Positions 10,936 to 20,995 are shown, counted from the stretch's first letter. The stretch is 64,000 nt of DNA from Paralithodes platypus (GCA_032716605.1 CM064480.1:42329013-42393012); one strand, 5' to 3'. Made by a program: numbers and translations. The notes: generated by a model from the sequence alone, not told the origin.

Positions 10936-11371
10936 CGAGGAGATTCAATAGCTCAATGCATTCTTGTGATGTCCGATTCCATTACCCATCTCCCTTACTC
11001 AAGGCCAGGGTAGCCACTAACCACCAGCTATATCTCAGAAGAAAATAATATATAATTTGTTCACCAATCTGAGTGGTAACAGGGGCAAGACGCAATATCA
11101 GTGGTATCTAGATGGCTAACTAACACGGAATTAAGTAACTCAATTATTACAAAAGGTTTGGAAGTCATCGTCAGTCGTGATATGAAACGATAAAAACAAT
11201 ACAACATTGTTTGAAATCAGAGTTATTAACCTCTCCGCGGCGCACAGGGGGTTTTCTACAGGGTAAGACTGTGCGCACCTATGATGATTTTGGGACCTAT
11301 TGCCAATTTCGATAAAAAGTACATCATCGTGTAGGGAATGTTTGCGTGCATCGGCCCATATATAAAAGAGG

Positions 11372-11600
11372 TACGGCGGAAGGAAAAAACACAGATAAAA
11401 CAAAAAAGGTCCATGTGCTAAAGGCATCCTCCAGTCATAAAATGTTTGTAACTGGACTGGAAATTCGGGACATGAGATCCAAAGAGTAGGTCTGGGGATA
11501 ATGAATTTAATTCATCTGACTATGTATTTAGAGTGTGGTAGGCGGCACAATTGAAGCAAGTTCCTCGGAACAATTGCTGTGAAACATATCTGTAGAATAT
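11372..11600 (-). pseudogene. 3' fragment of the non-LTR family also present at 33541-34101
   Basis: GGAAGGAAAAAACACAGATA through GTGCTAAAGGCATCCTCC and then CGGCACAATTGAAGCAAG and TTCCTCGGAACAATTGC match the minus-strand element at 33575-33895, with an internal deletion of roughly 90 bp. Only C-terminal codons and 3' untranslated sequence remain. Similarity stops at about 11598, immediately before a TTAACCCCCC sequence. Confidence 0.75.
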
Positions 11601-11714
11601 TTAACCCCCCAAAAATGTCTGGGGGGGGGTAGGGAATGGCGAGAGTTTCCCTGCCGAATATTTACGCGCGCAGGGGATAGAAGGAGAGGGAGGAGGGGGT
11701 GGGGTTACCGCTGT

Positions 11715-12270
11715 ATTATCACGTATATGTCCTTTTTTTAGCCCTTTAGGCTATTTAGAGTATGTATACGTGTGTAGGGCACCCATATAACAATGAATAT
11801 GCCTCATAGTGACCAAAAATTGCAATATATAAGGGAATTATAAGAGAATTTTTAGGCGGGAATGAAGATGGTGTGGAGGTTTGGCGGCAATTTTAGAGCT
11901 GAGAGTGTGGTTTACGCCATCCATATCACGTATATCTTGTACGTAGAGCACTGTCATGCTATAATACAGACTTGTACGTATGTATAGGTGCCATATATCA
12001 AAATATATACCGCATATAGACCAATTCATGCGATATTTACGCACATTATCAATGAGTTTCTATGCGTGAACCAAGGTGTGAGTGAGTTGTGGTGGGAATG
12101 AAAGGGGGAGAGGGTGTGTTACGCCATAAATATCACGTAAATCTTGTATTTAGAGCACTCTCATGCTATAATAAAGACGTGTACATATGTAGGCGTCCCA
12201 TATAACAAGGAATATACCGCATATAGCCCAATTGATGCGATAATTTACGCAAATTGTGAATGTGTTTCTA
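11715..12270. repeat. ~208-bp tandem repeat, two full units and a partial one
   Basis: TATCACGTATATCTTGTACG (about 11925) recurs as TATCACGTAAATCTTGTATT (about 12130), followed in both by TAGAGCACT(G/C)TCATGCTATAATA and the phrase TACCGCATATAG.CCAATT. An earlier diverged partial unit begins near 11719. There is no coding content. Confidence 0.75.
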
Positions 12271-12279
12271 GCAGACGGA

Positions 12280-13330
12280 AGCCTGAAAGGGTGGGTTGGG
12301 GGTGGGTGGGTGGGAGGGAGGCATGCAGGGGTGCAATGAGTGAGTGAGTGAGTCGTGGAGAGATGGAAGTCAGGCAGATCCCTAGATAGATAACCAGCTT
12401 TGTGATAATTGTGGAGGCGCCCCAGGCGTATTGATGTTTGGTATTTTGAACCTTATGTCTACCAGATGGCTGGTGTTCGTTGCCATCAACAGGTCTACAA
12501 TAACATGAGTCAGGAATGGAGAGAGAGAGAGAGAAACTGAGACATGCGTATGTCGTACGTATAAATGGACTTCAGAATTGCATTTTTATGCAAGCAGACA
12601 TTGCATTTTAGACACATGTGAAGTACCACAGAAACATGTAGGCCATTGACTGTAAATAAAGTACTATATTATAGACCACCAGCGACGGTGCTGAGTCAAC
12701 ACAGGCAGATTGCCTTTTGTGATAGAGGGCTAAATATAGACTGGTGTCTCCTTACACTTGCGAAAGGGAAGATTGCCACCAGAGAAACGTTTACTTATTT
12801 ATTTCGAAGTAATATGCAATCTAAATGTATATTCGAGACCTACTGCAATTATTTGTATGACAGTCATGACTATGTATAATCCAATATACGCGCGTAGGCG
12901 AGACATAAGAAAGCTGGTTGAGCAATTTTCGACACCCACACAGTTATTATTCATTTTTATTTACAATATTATACAATACAAAATGTATTTGTGAAGAGTA
13001 TTTTATCCATTATTGTATTTATACCAATTTTGTTCCCAGACAGAGCTGCTGTAGCTGGAGCATCAAGGAGCGGCAAGGGTCACCTTGTGACCGCTTGACC
13101 GTGTGAAAATGAGTGGAGTCACACTGAGAGGGGCAATTTTGCTGAGTGTTTGGGCAATTTTTGACAGAATAAAGTTATATAATTACTAATTCTTGACAGA
13201 GACAAACTTTTATAAACCTTGGCATGATATAATTGATAATCCCATCAATTACAAACGTAAATTGGGGGATAATTCATTTTTTTTTGTATATTGTCATTTC
13301 GATTGTAGACACGAAGTTTTGAGTGATATT
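12280..13330. other. No recognisable gene
   Basis: It contains a G-rich stretch at 12290-12330 (repeated GGGTGGG, able in principle to form a G-quadruplex) and short simple repeats (GAGT at 12337-12352, GA at 12519-12533). The short reading frames show no family signature. Confidence 0.5.
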
Positions 13331-13337
13331 TGGTATG

Positions 13338-13440
13338 AGCACCTGTGGCATGGTTGGTAAGGTCGCGGACTGGAAAACTCAGTGTCGTAGGGTAGTGGGA
13401 TCGAATCCCGGAGGGGGTTATGGGGAAGGTTTTATATTGT
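13338..13440 (+). mobile_element. tRNA-derived SINE head
   Basis: A box A-like TGGCATGGTTGG at 13346-13357 and a box B GGATCGAATCC at 13398-13408 are spaced as in a tRNA with an extended variable arm, and the middle GGACTGGAAAACTC resembles a serine tRNA anticodon arm. The acceptor stem does not pair convincingly, and A/T-rich sequence follows. A SINE head or tRNA pseudogene is more likely than a functional tRNA. Confidence 0.6.
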
Positions 13441-13471
13441 CTAGAACATTTTTGATAAAAAAATTTTTTAC

Positions 13472-13550
13472 AAGATCATGCCATTGTATTCAAACAATAT
13501 GAAATATTCATAGAATATATCATATTGTAAGAATACAATGACATGACCTT
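13472..13550. repeat. Long hairpin
   Basis: AAGATCATGCCATTGTATTC and ACAATATGA pair with TCATATTGT and GAATACAATGACATGACCTT, giving about 30 bp of stem around a short AT-rich loop. It could be a small palindromic MITE. Confidence 0.75.
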
Positions 13551-13852
13551 TTTTTTTTTTTATTGTTTTTTTTTATTATCTTAGTAGGTTTGACAGGATT
13601 TATTGAAACATATTTATTTTTGTACAATTCATTTGAGGTAAGAAAATAATTATATACACATTACTTTGGCTAATAACAAACATATATATTGATATACTAA
13701 ACAAATAAGGCATATTACATGTAAATCTTTGAAACTTATAAACTAAATAATGAAACATACAATTATATAATGTAAAAGCTATATCACAGGGACATCTTTG
13801 GAACTTATACATTATATAATATTATGTTACATTATGAGGTAGCGTGATCAAT

Positions 13853-13985
13853 TAGGTCAGGTCAGGTAAGGTAGGGCGCGAGTCCAGGGCAGGGCAGGGC
13901 AGCGGGCGAGTCCAGGGCAGTGCAGGTGGCGAGTCCAGGGCAGGGCACGGGGCGAGTCCAGGGCAGGGCAGGGCAGGGGCCGACA
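13853..13985. repeat. GC-rich minisatellite just downstream of the piggyBac gene
   Basis: Units of the form GCGAGTCCAGGGCAGGGCA with variable GGGCA repeats. It abuts the stop codon of the transposase gene (13987) and shares that gene's high GC content in otherwise AT-rich surroundings. Confidence 0.75.
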
Positions 13986-13986
13986 C

Positions 13987-16713
13987 TCAGTAGTTCTTGA
14001 AGGTGTGGTAGTCCCTGAAGCAGTCACCCAGGCAGAGTGGAACTTTGCACTCGGCGCACATTGAGGCGACTCTTTTCGTGACATGGGGTTTCCTGACACT
14101 GGAGCTGCAGACGGTGCACTGCGCCTGCCTGTGGCGAGTGCCAAGCATCTCAGTGTTGATGGGGTAGTGTCTTTCGACACCCAGCTGGATGCGGTCAGGA
14201 ACGTGATCCCCACGCCATGCCGTACGTCTGTGAGTGGTGGTGCCATACTTCTCCAGGAGTTGGTAGGAGACGTTGTACACGAACTCCCGGAATTTCAGCT
14301 TCTGGTTTGGGGCCATATCCTTTTTCACCAACCACAAGTTGTAGGCGTTCAGCATCGTTATGTCAACTAGGTGGAGGAAGAGCTTGTGATACCACTTCAC
14401 AGTCTTCCTCAGACACTCAACGCCTGACAGCTGACAGTCAGACTTGTCCACCAGGCGCATGTTTTTGGTATAGTCCACTACCATGTCGGGCTTGTAGATT
14501 GTCTTCCTGGTTCGGTAGTGGATTTTGCCAGAATCCACCTGGGCACCTGTGTGGACGGTGGAAAGCAGGTGGACGTCTCGCTTATCCTTCCACTTCAGGG
14601 CTATCAGTTTCCCACACTTCTCGAGCTGCTTGTATTTCTGCCCCTTTCGTCGCCTTCTTCGCACATGCCTCTCGCGGTGTTCCTGGGCCAGGTCGTCTTC
14701 TGAAGGTGTGTCACTGGAGGAGGCATCTGTGAGAGGAATGACATCACCTGTGAACTTTGGCATAAACTTTCTTGTCTTTCTGACAGTCCCACATGACGCC
14801 GTTTGGTTGTCATAAAGAAACTGGCAGAGAGCAGGAGAAGTATACCAGTTGTCAGTGTAGATGATGTGGCCGTTGGCCAGGTAAGGTGCCAACATTTTCC
14901 TGACGATGGCACCTGACATGCCCATGGGGTCATTGGCAGCGGCTTTCGGTACGTCAATGTCAGTTCCTGTATACACGATCATGTCAAGCACTATTCCAGT
15001 TTCACAGTCGCACAACACGAAGAGCTTGATTCCGAACCTATGCCTCTTCAAGGGGATATACTGCTTGAAAACAAGACGTCCTTTGAAGAGCACAAGCGAC
15101 TCATCAATCACCAAATTGAGGAAGGGGTAAAAGTATTTCCTATACCTCTCCAACAACATGGTGAACACATCCCGAACTTTCCATATCCTGTCAATCCTGT
15201 TAGGATTTTCGTTGTCTGCAAAGTGCATAAATCTTAGCAGCAACAAAAATCTGTCACGAGTCATGAACTTATTGAAAGTTGGGGTGGCGATGAGAGGGTC
15301 GTGCTTCCAATAGTGTTGCAACACATGCTTCTTGATCAGAGGCATGAGGAACAACAAGGCAAAGAACGTCATAAATTCTTCCACAGTCGTATCCACCCAG
15401 CCTCGTATTCTCGCTTTTGGAGAAAGGACGTCCAATCTGCCAAACACCCACCTGTAGTAGGCGTTTGTTTGGGCAACGATGTAAGTCATTACCTCCATGT
15501 CGAAAAAAGCGGGGAAGAAGTCGCTTTCGTTCGCTTGATCATCACAGGGCCAGTCGTCAGTTGTTCCTGACGTCCCAGGATTGAACTGGGGCACGTCAGG
15601 TACAAAATTGACCCCGTCAGACCAATCGAACGAAGGCAGCTCAGGGATCGGAATGTCGTCTGCGTCTGCTTCATCGTCTGAAATATCGCTTCCATGGTCG
15701 CGATACAGCACTTCATCATCATTACCCTCCTCTTCACTTGACAGACGATGCCCTTCCTCATTTTCGTCACCGACGTCGGACTCACTCCCACTGTCCACTC
15801 CCAAATCCCCCCACCCTTGGTCCCGTGCTAGGGCTTCGTCGTCGAAACCCGGGCTGCCAATGTCCTGCGAATCACCATCAAACAGCAGGGCGGCATACTT
15901 AGATGGTGTCAGAGTTTTCCGGGTCACTTTGGCACGTGCGGGAGTCTTATGGACAGGGACAGCAGAGGCGGTGATGGCAGGGGCGGCGGCAGGGCCGGCG
16001 GCAGCTGCGGCGGCAGGAGCAGCAGTGGTGCGTGGCCTTGATGGCAAGATGATGGTGGTGCCTGTCGCCCTTCTCTCTGTTCCTTGGGTAGGGGCGGCAG
16101 GGGCAGCAGTGGTGCGTGGCCTTGATGGCAAGATGATGGTGGTGCCTGTCGCCCTTCTCTCTGTTCCTTGGGCAGGGGCGGCATGGGCGGCAGGGGCAAC
16201 AGGGGCAGCAGGGCCGGCAGGGACACCAGGGCCAGCAGTCGCTTTCCCAGTCGCTTTCCCTCTCCCTTTCCCCTTCCCCTTCCCTGTTCCTTGGGCAGGG
16301 GCGGCAGGGGCGGCAGGGGCAGCAGGGGCGGCAGGGGCGGCAGGGGCAGCAGGGGCGGCAGGGGCAGCCGGGACAGGGGCGGCTGGTGGTGGTGGTGGTG
16401 GTGGTGGTGGTAGGGGCACTGTGGCTGGCGTACGGGTTCTCTTCCCTACGCCCGTGCCTTTCATTTTTCCTGCCCCCGCAGGTAATGCAGCCCTAGGGCG
16501 GCCTCCTGCGTCGCTGGTACCGGTGGCAGTGGTGGCAGTGGTGGTGGTAGTGGTTGTTGCAGTGGCCTGGGTCGTGGTGGCAGTGTCCCGATAGACCAAT
16601 GACCTCTGTGCCATTGCCCTGCTTGCACGTGTTTTTCGTGCTTTGGGTGCTGGTGGTTCGTCCTCTGAGCTGTAGGGCGTGTCGTACTGGTAGCTAGGGT
16701 CTTTGGCAGCCAC
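13987..16713 (-). CDS. piggyBac transposase, intact 908-residue reading frame
   Basis: Cut-and-paste transposase of the piggyBac superfamily (DDE_Tnp_1_7 type), which excises at and inserts into TTAA. Residues 1 to ~320 are a low-complexity Ala/Pro/Thr and then acidic extension, with an in-frame 28-residue duplication (84 bp, 16021-16188). The core follows from about residue 390: NAYYRWVFGRL, the helical TPTFNKFMTRDRF block, and all three catalytic aspartates in context: LVIDESLVLFKGR, HIIYTDNWYTSPAL and VDYTKNMRLVDKSD. The C-terminus has a cysteine/histidine zinc-binding module (CTVCSS, CAECKVPLCLGDCF, YH). Typical members are about 550-650 residues, so this is long because of the N-terminal extension. 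ATG at 16711-16713 is the first Met of the open frame. GC content is much higher than the surroundings. Activity is not shown. Confidence 0.93.
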   Translation of the reverse strand: MAAKDPSYQYDTPYSSEDEPPAPKARKTRASRAMAQRSLVYRDTATTTQATATTTTTTTATTATGTSDAGGRPRAALPAGAGKMKGTGVGKRTRTPATVPLPPPPPPPPPAAPVPAAPAAPAAPAAPAAPAAPAAPAAPAQGTGKGKGKGRGKATGKATAGPGVPAGPAAPVAPAAHAAPAQGTERRATGTTIILPSRPRTTAAPAAPTQGTERRATGTTIILPSRPRTTAAPAAAAAAGPAAAPAITASAVPVHKTPARAKVTRKTLTPSKYAALLFDGDSQDIGSPGFDDEALARDQGWGDLGVDSGSESDVGDENEEGHRLSSEEEGNDDEVLYRDHGSDISDDEADADDIPIPELPSFDWSDGVNFVPDVPQFNPGTSGTTDDWPCDDQANESDFFPAFFDMEVMTYIVAQTNAYYRWVFGRLDVLSPKARIRGWVDTTVEEFMTFFALLFLMPLIKKHVLQHYWKHDPLIATPTFNKFMTRDRFLLLLRFMHFADNENPNRIDRIWKVRDVFTMLLERYRKYFYPFLNLVIDESLVLFKGRLVFKQYIPLKRHRFGIKLFVLCDCETGIVLDMIVYTGTDIDVPKAAANDPMGMSGAIVRKMLAPYLANGHIIYTDNWYTSPALCQFLYDNQTASCGTVRKTRKFMPKFTGDVIPLTDASSSDTPSEDDLAQEHRERHVRRRRRKGQKYKQLEKCGKLIALKWKDKRDVHLLSTVHTGAQVDSGKIHYRTRKTIYKPDMVVDYTKNMRLVDKSDCQLSGVECLRKTVKWYHKLFLHLVDITMLNAYNLWLVKKDMAPNQKLKFREFVYNVSYQLLEKYGTTTHRRTAWRGDHVPDRIQLGVERHYPINTEMLGTRHRQAQCTVCSSSVRKPHVTKRVASMCAECKVPLCLGDCFRDYHTFKNY

Positions 16714-16954
16714 CCTCTGCCTTCCACGGCGGCTAACACCACCAGAAGGAGGGCTGGTTGTGTCATCAGGGAGCGAGCGTGAGGGACGTAGGCTCCATGA
16801 CTAGTGCGTGGTTACTGGCGCGGTGGTGCTTGCACGAGTGCGGGGCGAGCGTTTGGCGGGGTGGTATCGAGAGTTGACATGTAGTACTATACCCACACCA
16901 ATTTTCAGCCGCCTGGCTATAAACGCGCGGTTTTGGTACGTGTTCAAAGTCTCT

Positions 16955-17022
16955 GCTCTTAAGAGTCTCCCCGCAGTGCGCCGGGGGAACTCTTATGAGT
17001 CTCCCTGCAGCTCCCGGGTTAA
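16955..17022. repeat. Candidate piggyBac 5' terminus with subterminal repeats and TTAA
   Basis: About 300 bp upstream of the transposase start, CTCCCGGG is followed by TTAA at 17019-17022; read outward this gives TTAACCCGGG, consistent with piggyBac ends. Just inside are two related units, CTCTTAAGAGTCTCCCCGCAG (about 16957) and CTCTTATGAGTCTCCCTGCAG (about 16990), possible transposase-binding repeats. No matching opposite end was identified. Confidence 0.5.
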
Positions 17023-17039
17023 TAGATATCTACAGTAGA

Positions 17040-17600
17040 AGCGTTAATAACAACAATGTAATTTTAAAATGGCACCCGTCTTTAGTAAGGGTTCACATGG
17101 ATTATGTTTTTAATTTTGCTGTCCAGTGTTCATAGATTGATTGGAAGTTACGGTACAAAGAAGAATGGTAAAACAATCCAGAATAATAGAACATTAGAAC
17201 ATCAATAATATTCTAACGCCTGACGACTATGGCCAAATGACACAGAATTATAGCCAGAATGGGTTAGAACATTTAACAGAAGTAAACGATTATTGAGGTA
17301 GTGAATATCATGAAATACATGATATGGTCAGTACAAAGGAAAAGGGACTTGGGAAAACATTAGGCTTGCATAAATTAGAAGTGTAGAGTAAGAGAGGATA
17401 TGATACAGATGCTTAAGTTGTAAGTGGGATCCACAAAGACGATGTGGAAAACGGACTGCTGCTCCGTGATAAGTATGCAACAGTTGGGTAGATATGTAAA
17501 ATAGGCTACCGATTGCTACAGTAGGATCAATAACGACAGAAAGCTTTGAAACATAATTAGATAGGCACATGGCTGTGATGTGCTGATTGTCAATGGGATC
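17040..17600. other. No recognisable gene
   Basis: AT-rich sequence without a family signature; ends near the palindrome at 17619. Confidence 0.45.
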
Positions 17601-17618
17601 CGCCGTGAATGGGCCAGT

Positions 17619-17656
17619 CCATGGTATAAAGACTAATATTAGTCTTTATACCATGG
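17619..17656. repeat. Perfect 38-bp palindrome
   Basis: The half-site CCATGGTATAAAGACTAAT is followed directly by its exact reverse complement with no loop. Partial copies of the end (GGGCCAGT.CCATGG and GCCAGTTAGCCCATGG) flank it. Confidence 0.95.
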
Positions 17657-17699
17657 GCCAGTTAGCCCATGGAGTCAGTCCTCTGAAAAAATCTATCTT

Positions 17700-18430
17700 T
17701 TATGATTTTTGTTTATGTTAATGTTTATGTAGGCCTAGTGGAATTAGGACGCGTATTTGGCAGTTTATTCAGACTAGCATTATACCATTATATTCAGAGT
17801 AGAAAAGGAGACTATTTTATTCAGAGTAGAAAGGGAATATGAAAGTCAGAGGGTAAATATGATATAGTATGTGTCCCTATAATTCCTACAGAACCTCCTT
17901 AAGTTGTATAAACCCTCTAATGAAAAGCCCGATTAAGCTGACAAAATTAGTCAATCGTAATAGGATTAATGATTATATATTTATTGATCCTCATGATAAA
18001 CTGGTCTCTCTATTCACCAATGAGAGTTTAGGTAAGGTATTATGTATTATATTCGCAAACAAGCTATATGCATTCACTAAGGGGGAAAGGAAGTAATAGA
18101 GGAAGATCTATCCTATATTGCACAGATAGTGGCGGGCGAAGTGGCTAGGATGAGTTACTAAACCGAACGTGGTGGGTTTTTAGGTAAACAACCGATGGTA
18201 TAGACAGGAGTGGTTAATGTGCATATTATATCAAGTCATGCTAGCTTAATAGTATTTGGACAATATAAGTAAGGAGTTAATTAGTAAGTTAGGGGTATTA
18301 GTGGATGAGTAAAGAAATTAAGATGTTTTATAATGCTCGGTTAATATGAAATCAGCCAAGAGTGATATGATGGAAATGATTACTCTGTATGATGACTATT
18401 ATATAGTATGCACAATAATTATCAACTAGG
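17700..18430. other. No recognisable gene
   Basis: A stretch at 17870-17930 resembles 59320-59390 (AATTCC.ACAGA... and TTGTATAAA.CC.TCTAATG), hinting at a dispersed repeat of unknown class. A 75-residue frame at 17869-18096 has no recognised family. Confidence 0.4.
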
Positions 18431-18439
18431 ACTAACTCA

Positions 18440-18626
18440 CATGCCGTATGTTCCTAGGCCTCCAACAGCACAGTCTTCGACCCATGCGTGGTTGAGCTGA
18501 AAGTTTTCTTGTCTGAGAAAACAACTCTTGGTTGGGAGAGAGGTATCCTGACCAGGATTTGAACCCACTCACTCCAGGTATGTTTGGGAGAGTTAGGCAC
18601 CGCAACCACTCGGCCATGAGCGGATA
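18440..18626 (-). mobile_element. tRNA-derived SINE (Ser/Leu-type head)
   Basis: On the minus strand a tRNA-like head spans 18622-18550, with box A TGGCCGAGTGG (forward 18606-18616) and box B GGGTTCAAATCC (forward 18555-18566) and the layout of a class II (Ser/Leu) tRNA. About 110 bp of non-tRNA body follows to about 18440, including a small hairpin TTTTCTCAGACAAGAAAA. The combination of head plus body indicates a SINE rather than a tRNA gene. Confidence 0.7.
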
Positions 18627-19204
18627 TAAAGGAAGCAATCTTTATTCTTATTTGAAGAACCCCCGCCAACTCGGCTAAGTGTACAATTTCAATCGTCCTG
18701 GTACTATTATGGAACCTCTCTTGACAGTATCAAAATAACTCGTGCCCAATAGTCAATGCCCTGGTCAACAAATAGTCGAGCGAAATCAAGCCTGGTTTGT
18801 TTGTGCCTCTTGGTTAGCTTTGGTTGACAGCTGGTGATCTATGTTTATATCCCATCTCCTTTAATCTCTTGCATATAGTTTCTGTAGAAGTTTGAAATTA
18901 CAAATGTTGCTTAGCTACCTCGGCGTTGGAGAATGGATGGTTATCCATATAGCCTACCGTTTAATTTCTTGGTCCTTTTATGACGTGGTTTTTCGCTTAG
19001 CTCCACTTCTATGTAGGTCTGTCCTTTGTCCTTCTTCCCATTTTTTTTGCCACCGGTAAACGTTCCGACACCCCACTCCCGCTCATCCCAACCATACTTA
19101 GACAGCGTTCAGCAACCTTGCTGAATGGATGACTAGGTGTGATGTGGGTATCACAGGAGGAGGAGTTTCTGATCACCTCAGTTTCCAATAATTACAACTT
19201 CACG

Positions 19205-19229
19205 TTTTTTTTTTTTTTTTTTTTTTTTT
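19205..19229. repeat. Poly-T tract
   Basis: Uninterrupted T run (poly-A on the minus strand), possibly the tail of an old minus-strand retroposon. Confidence 0.8.
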
Positions 19230-19256
19230 AATGAAAAAAGTTCGACCTGGGAATAT

Positions 19257-19811
19257 ATTGCGTGAAGTTTGTTATTGTTGTTGCTGTTCCCCAAGCTGCC
19301 TGGCCGAACAGCCCCAAGGCCCCAAGCAAGGCCAAGGCTATAACCGAGCGCCCCCACAGAACCCTCCCCGCCTACCACAATAAAGCCTGGGTGACCGAAG
19401 CCACTCCATGGCGGGAAGCTGAGGAGGGCGCGGAAACGCCCGGGAAACCAAAGCCCCACCCAGGGCCCTGTGCCCCTCAGCAATTATGAAGAGAAAGTTG
19501 AGGGGCAAAGGAAAAATGTGACGCTTTGGCTTCCAATCTTGGTAGATTGGGAGGTCAATCCATGGAAGAGACGCCGCCACTCGAGATCTAGGAAGTATAT
19601 AAGTAAAAGGAACAGTCAGAGTAAGCTATGGGTATGGTAGAGATCGCTCAGTTCTCACGCTGATAGACCAGCCCATCACCATATGACTAGAACTCAATCC
19701 TCTCAGTATCAGCTAGGAAAGGCCCTAGAAAGCCGCCTTTGGCGGGGGGGATAGCTCCCCTATTTCAACCCTTTTCGGGGTTGGGCACCCGCCCAATACA
19801 TTGCGTGAAGT
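19257..19811 (-). mobile_element. Retroposon of unknown type with 12-bp target duplication
   Basis: ATTGCGTGAAGT occurs exactly at 19257-19268 and 19800-19811, bracketing 531 bp. Adjacent to the left copy is TTTGTTATTGTTGTTGCTG, which on the minus strand is an (AAC)n/AATAACAA tail, so the element runs right to left. Its 5' end (near 19799) has strong hairpins (AACCCCGAAAAGGGTT; CCCGCC.AAGGCGG). The body is GC-rich and unlike its neighbours. I see neither a tRNA promoter nor a recognised protein, so it may be a SINE of another origin or a 5'-truncated LINE tail. Confidence 0.7.
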
Positions 19812-20023
19812 GTTAATGTATGGTTGGAGTGGCTGTAGATATGCATGTAATTTGTAATCAGCCAATTGCCGATATCTGAATTTTGAGTGTTTGGTTGACC
19901 TGTACGGTACCCGTCCACACTAAACAAGACGTCATAAGTGGCCTCTTATTCCAGAGGCCTACTTATACTGCTAGGTCAAGAGAGGCGCATTGTGTAAGAA
20001 GAATTGCCAAAATGTTTCTTTCC

Positions 20024-20092
20024 CGCCTGTGAATGGAACCCGTGTCTTTTGGCTGTGAACCAAGTGCGCTAACCAATATGCTACGAACCACT
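20024..20092 (-). mobile_element. tRNA-like sequence (degenerate, Val-like)
   Basis: On the minus strand TAGCATATTGGTTAGCG (box A-like) and CGGGTTCCATTC (box B-like) are separated by TTGGTTCACAGCCAA, a plausible anticodon arm with CAC. The box B departs from the consensus, so I read it as a tRNA-derived repeat or pseudogene. Confidence 0.5.
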
Positions 20093-20571
20093 GTGTGTGT
20101 GTGTGTGATTCTGTAAGTTAGAACTTAAATTATATACCCGGTAAACTAAATAATGCTTAGTTATACTCCCATATATTTCCATAGTAAACAGAATTTCATC
20201 GAAGTTAGATTCTAAAATCATGATACGGTAACGATAATGTTCTATATTCTAATAGTATCTCATAGAAACAGTAAGAACTTTAGCTGTATATTAATACACG
20301 TTCTTATCATTAATAATATTACCTGATGCAGATGTTGCAAATATAACTACTCGTATAACCCAGCACTGCAAGATGATGCAGATTATAACATACTTGTATT
20401 ATTAAAAGAGTGTTAATTAGATAAAAGAACACAATTATTTACACCTCATTGTTTTATCAGGGAAATCGGCGTAAAATGTGGGTTTATAACACTGAACTTT
20501 GCCTTCCGTTTCTGTGTGTGTGTGTGTGTGTTAATATACAAATAGTGTAGCGTGAAAATCAATTGATATTA

Positions 20572-20577
<6 letters not shown>

Positions 20578-20612
<35 letters not shown>
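20578..20612. repeat. (GA)n microsatellite
   Basis: Uninterrupted GA dinucleotide run. Confidence 0.97.
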
Positions 20613-20616
<4 letters not shown>

Positions 20617-20917
20617 AGACTGAGATTTCTATTATGATACAAACAAATAATGATAGCAATATTGTCATATGTAGCACCCAACGTGTGCGAGTACTGTGTG
20701 CCCTGGCTGTGGTAGTGTATATAGGCGGTGGGGGCTGCCTAGACACCACGGGTCTCTGCTAGACAGGACCACACAGGCTGGGGACGGGAGTGCAAACTAG
20801 ACAGGTGCCACGTACGTACCTAATTTTGTCGCAAAACTTAGTTGGGCTACTGTACATGTGGTAGAAATATGAAAGCCATAGGTGCAGTCGTTTCGCTGCT
20901 ACGATTTTTTTTCGGCG

Positions 20918-20988
20918 AGTCCGTACATATACGGACCTGGTACTGGGCGTGACAAGACCCTAGTCCGTATATATACGGACCTGGCACT
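20918..20988. repeat. Tandem pair of palindromes
   Basis: GTCCGTACATATACGGAC (919-936 of the 20-kb block, i.e. 20919-20936) and the perfect 18-bp palindrome GTCCGTATATATACGGAC (20963-20980) lie in a direct repeat with period 44 bp, each followed by CTGG(T/C)ACT. Confidence 0.9.
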
Positions 20989-20995
20989 CAGAGGA

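Noticed and set aside
15581..16594. A 337-residue plus-strand frame opposite the piggyBac gene
   Set aside because: It is the low-complexity complement of the Ala/Pro and acidic coding region; the opposite strand has clear transposase motifs.
11600..17022. TTAACCCCCC near 11600, or TTAACCTCTCCGC near 11226, as the other end of the piggyBac element
   Set aside because: Beyond TTAACC neither matches the subterminal repeats at 16955-17018, and the sequence outside 17022 does not continue the interrupted retrotransposon at 11600.
18120..18185. A tRNA-like sequence (GGCGAAGTGGCTAGGATGAG)
   Set aside because: No acceptable box B follows; similarity is limited to a weak box A.
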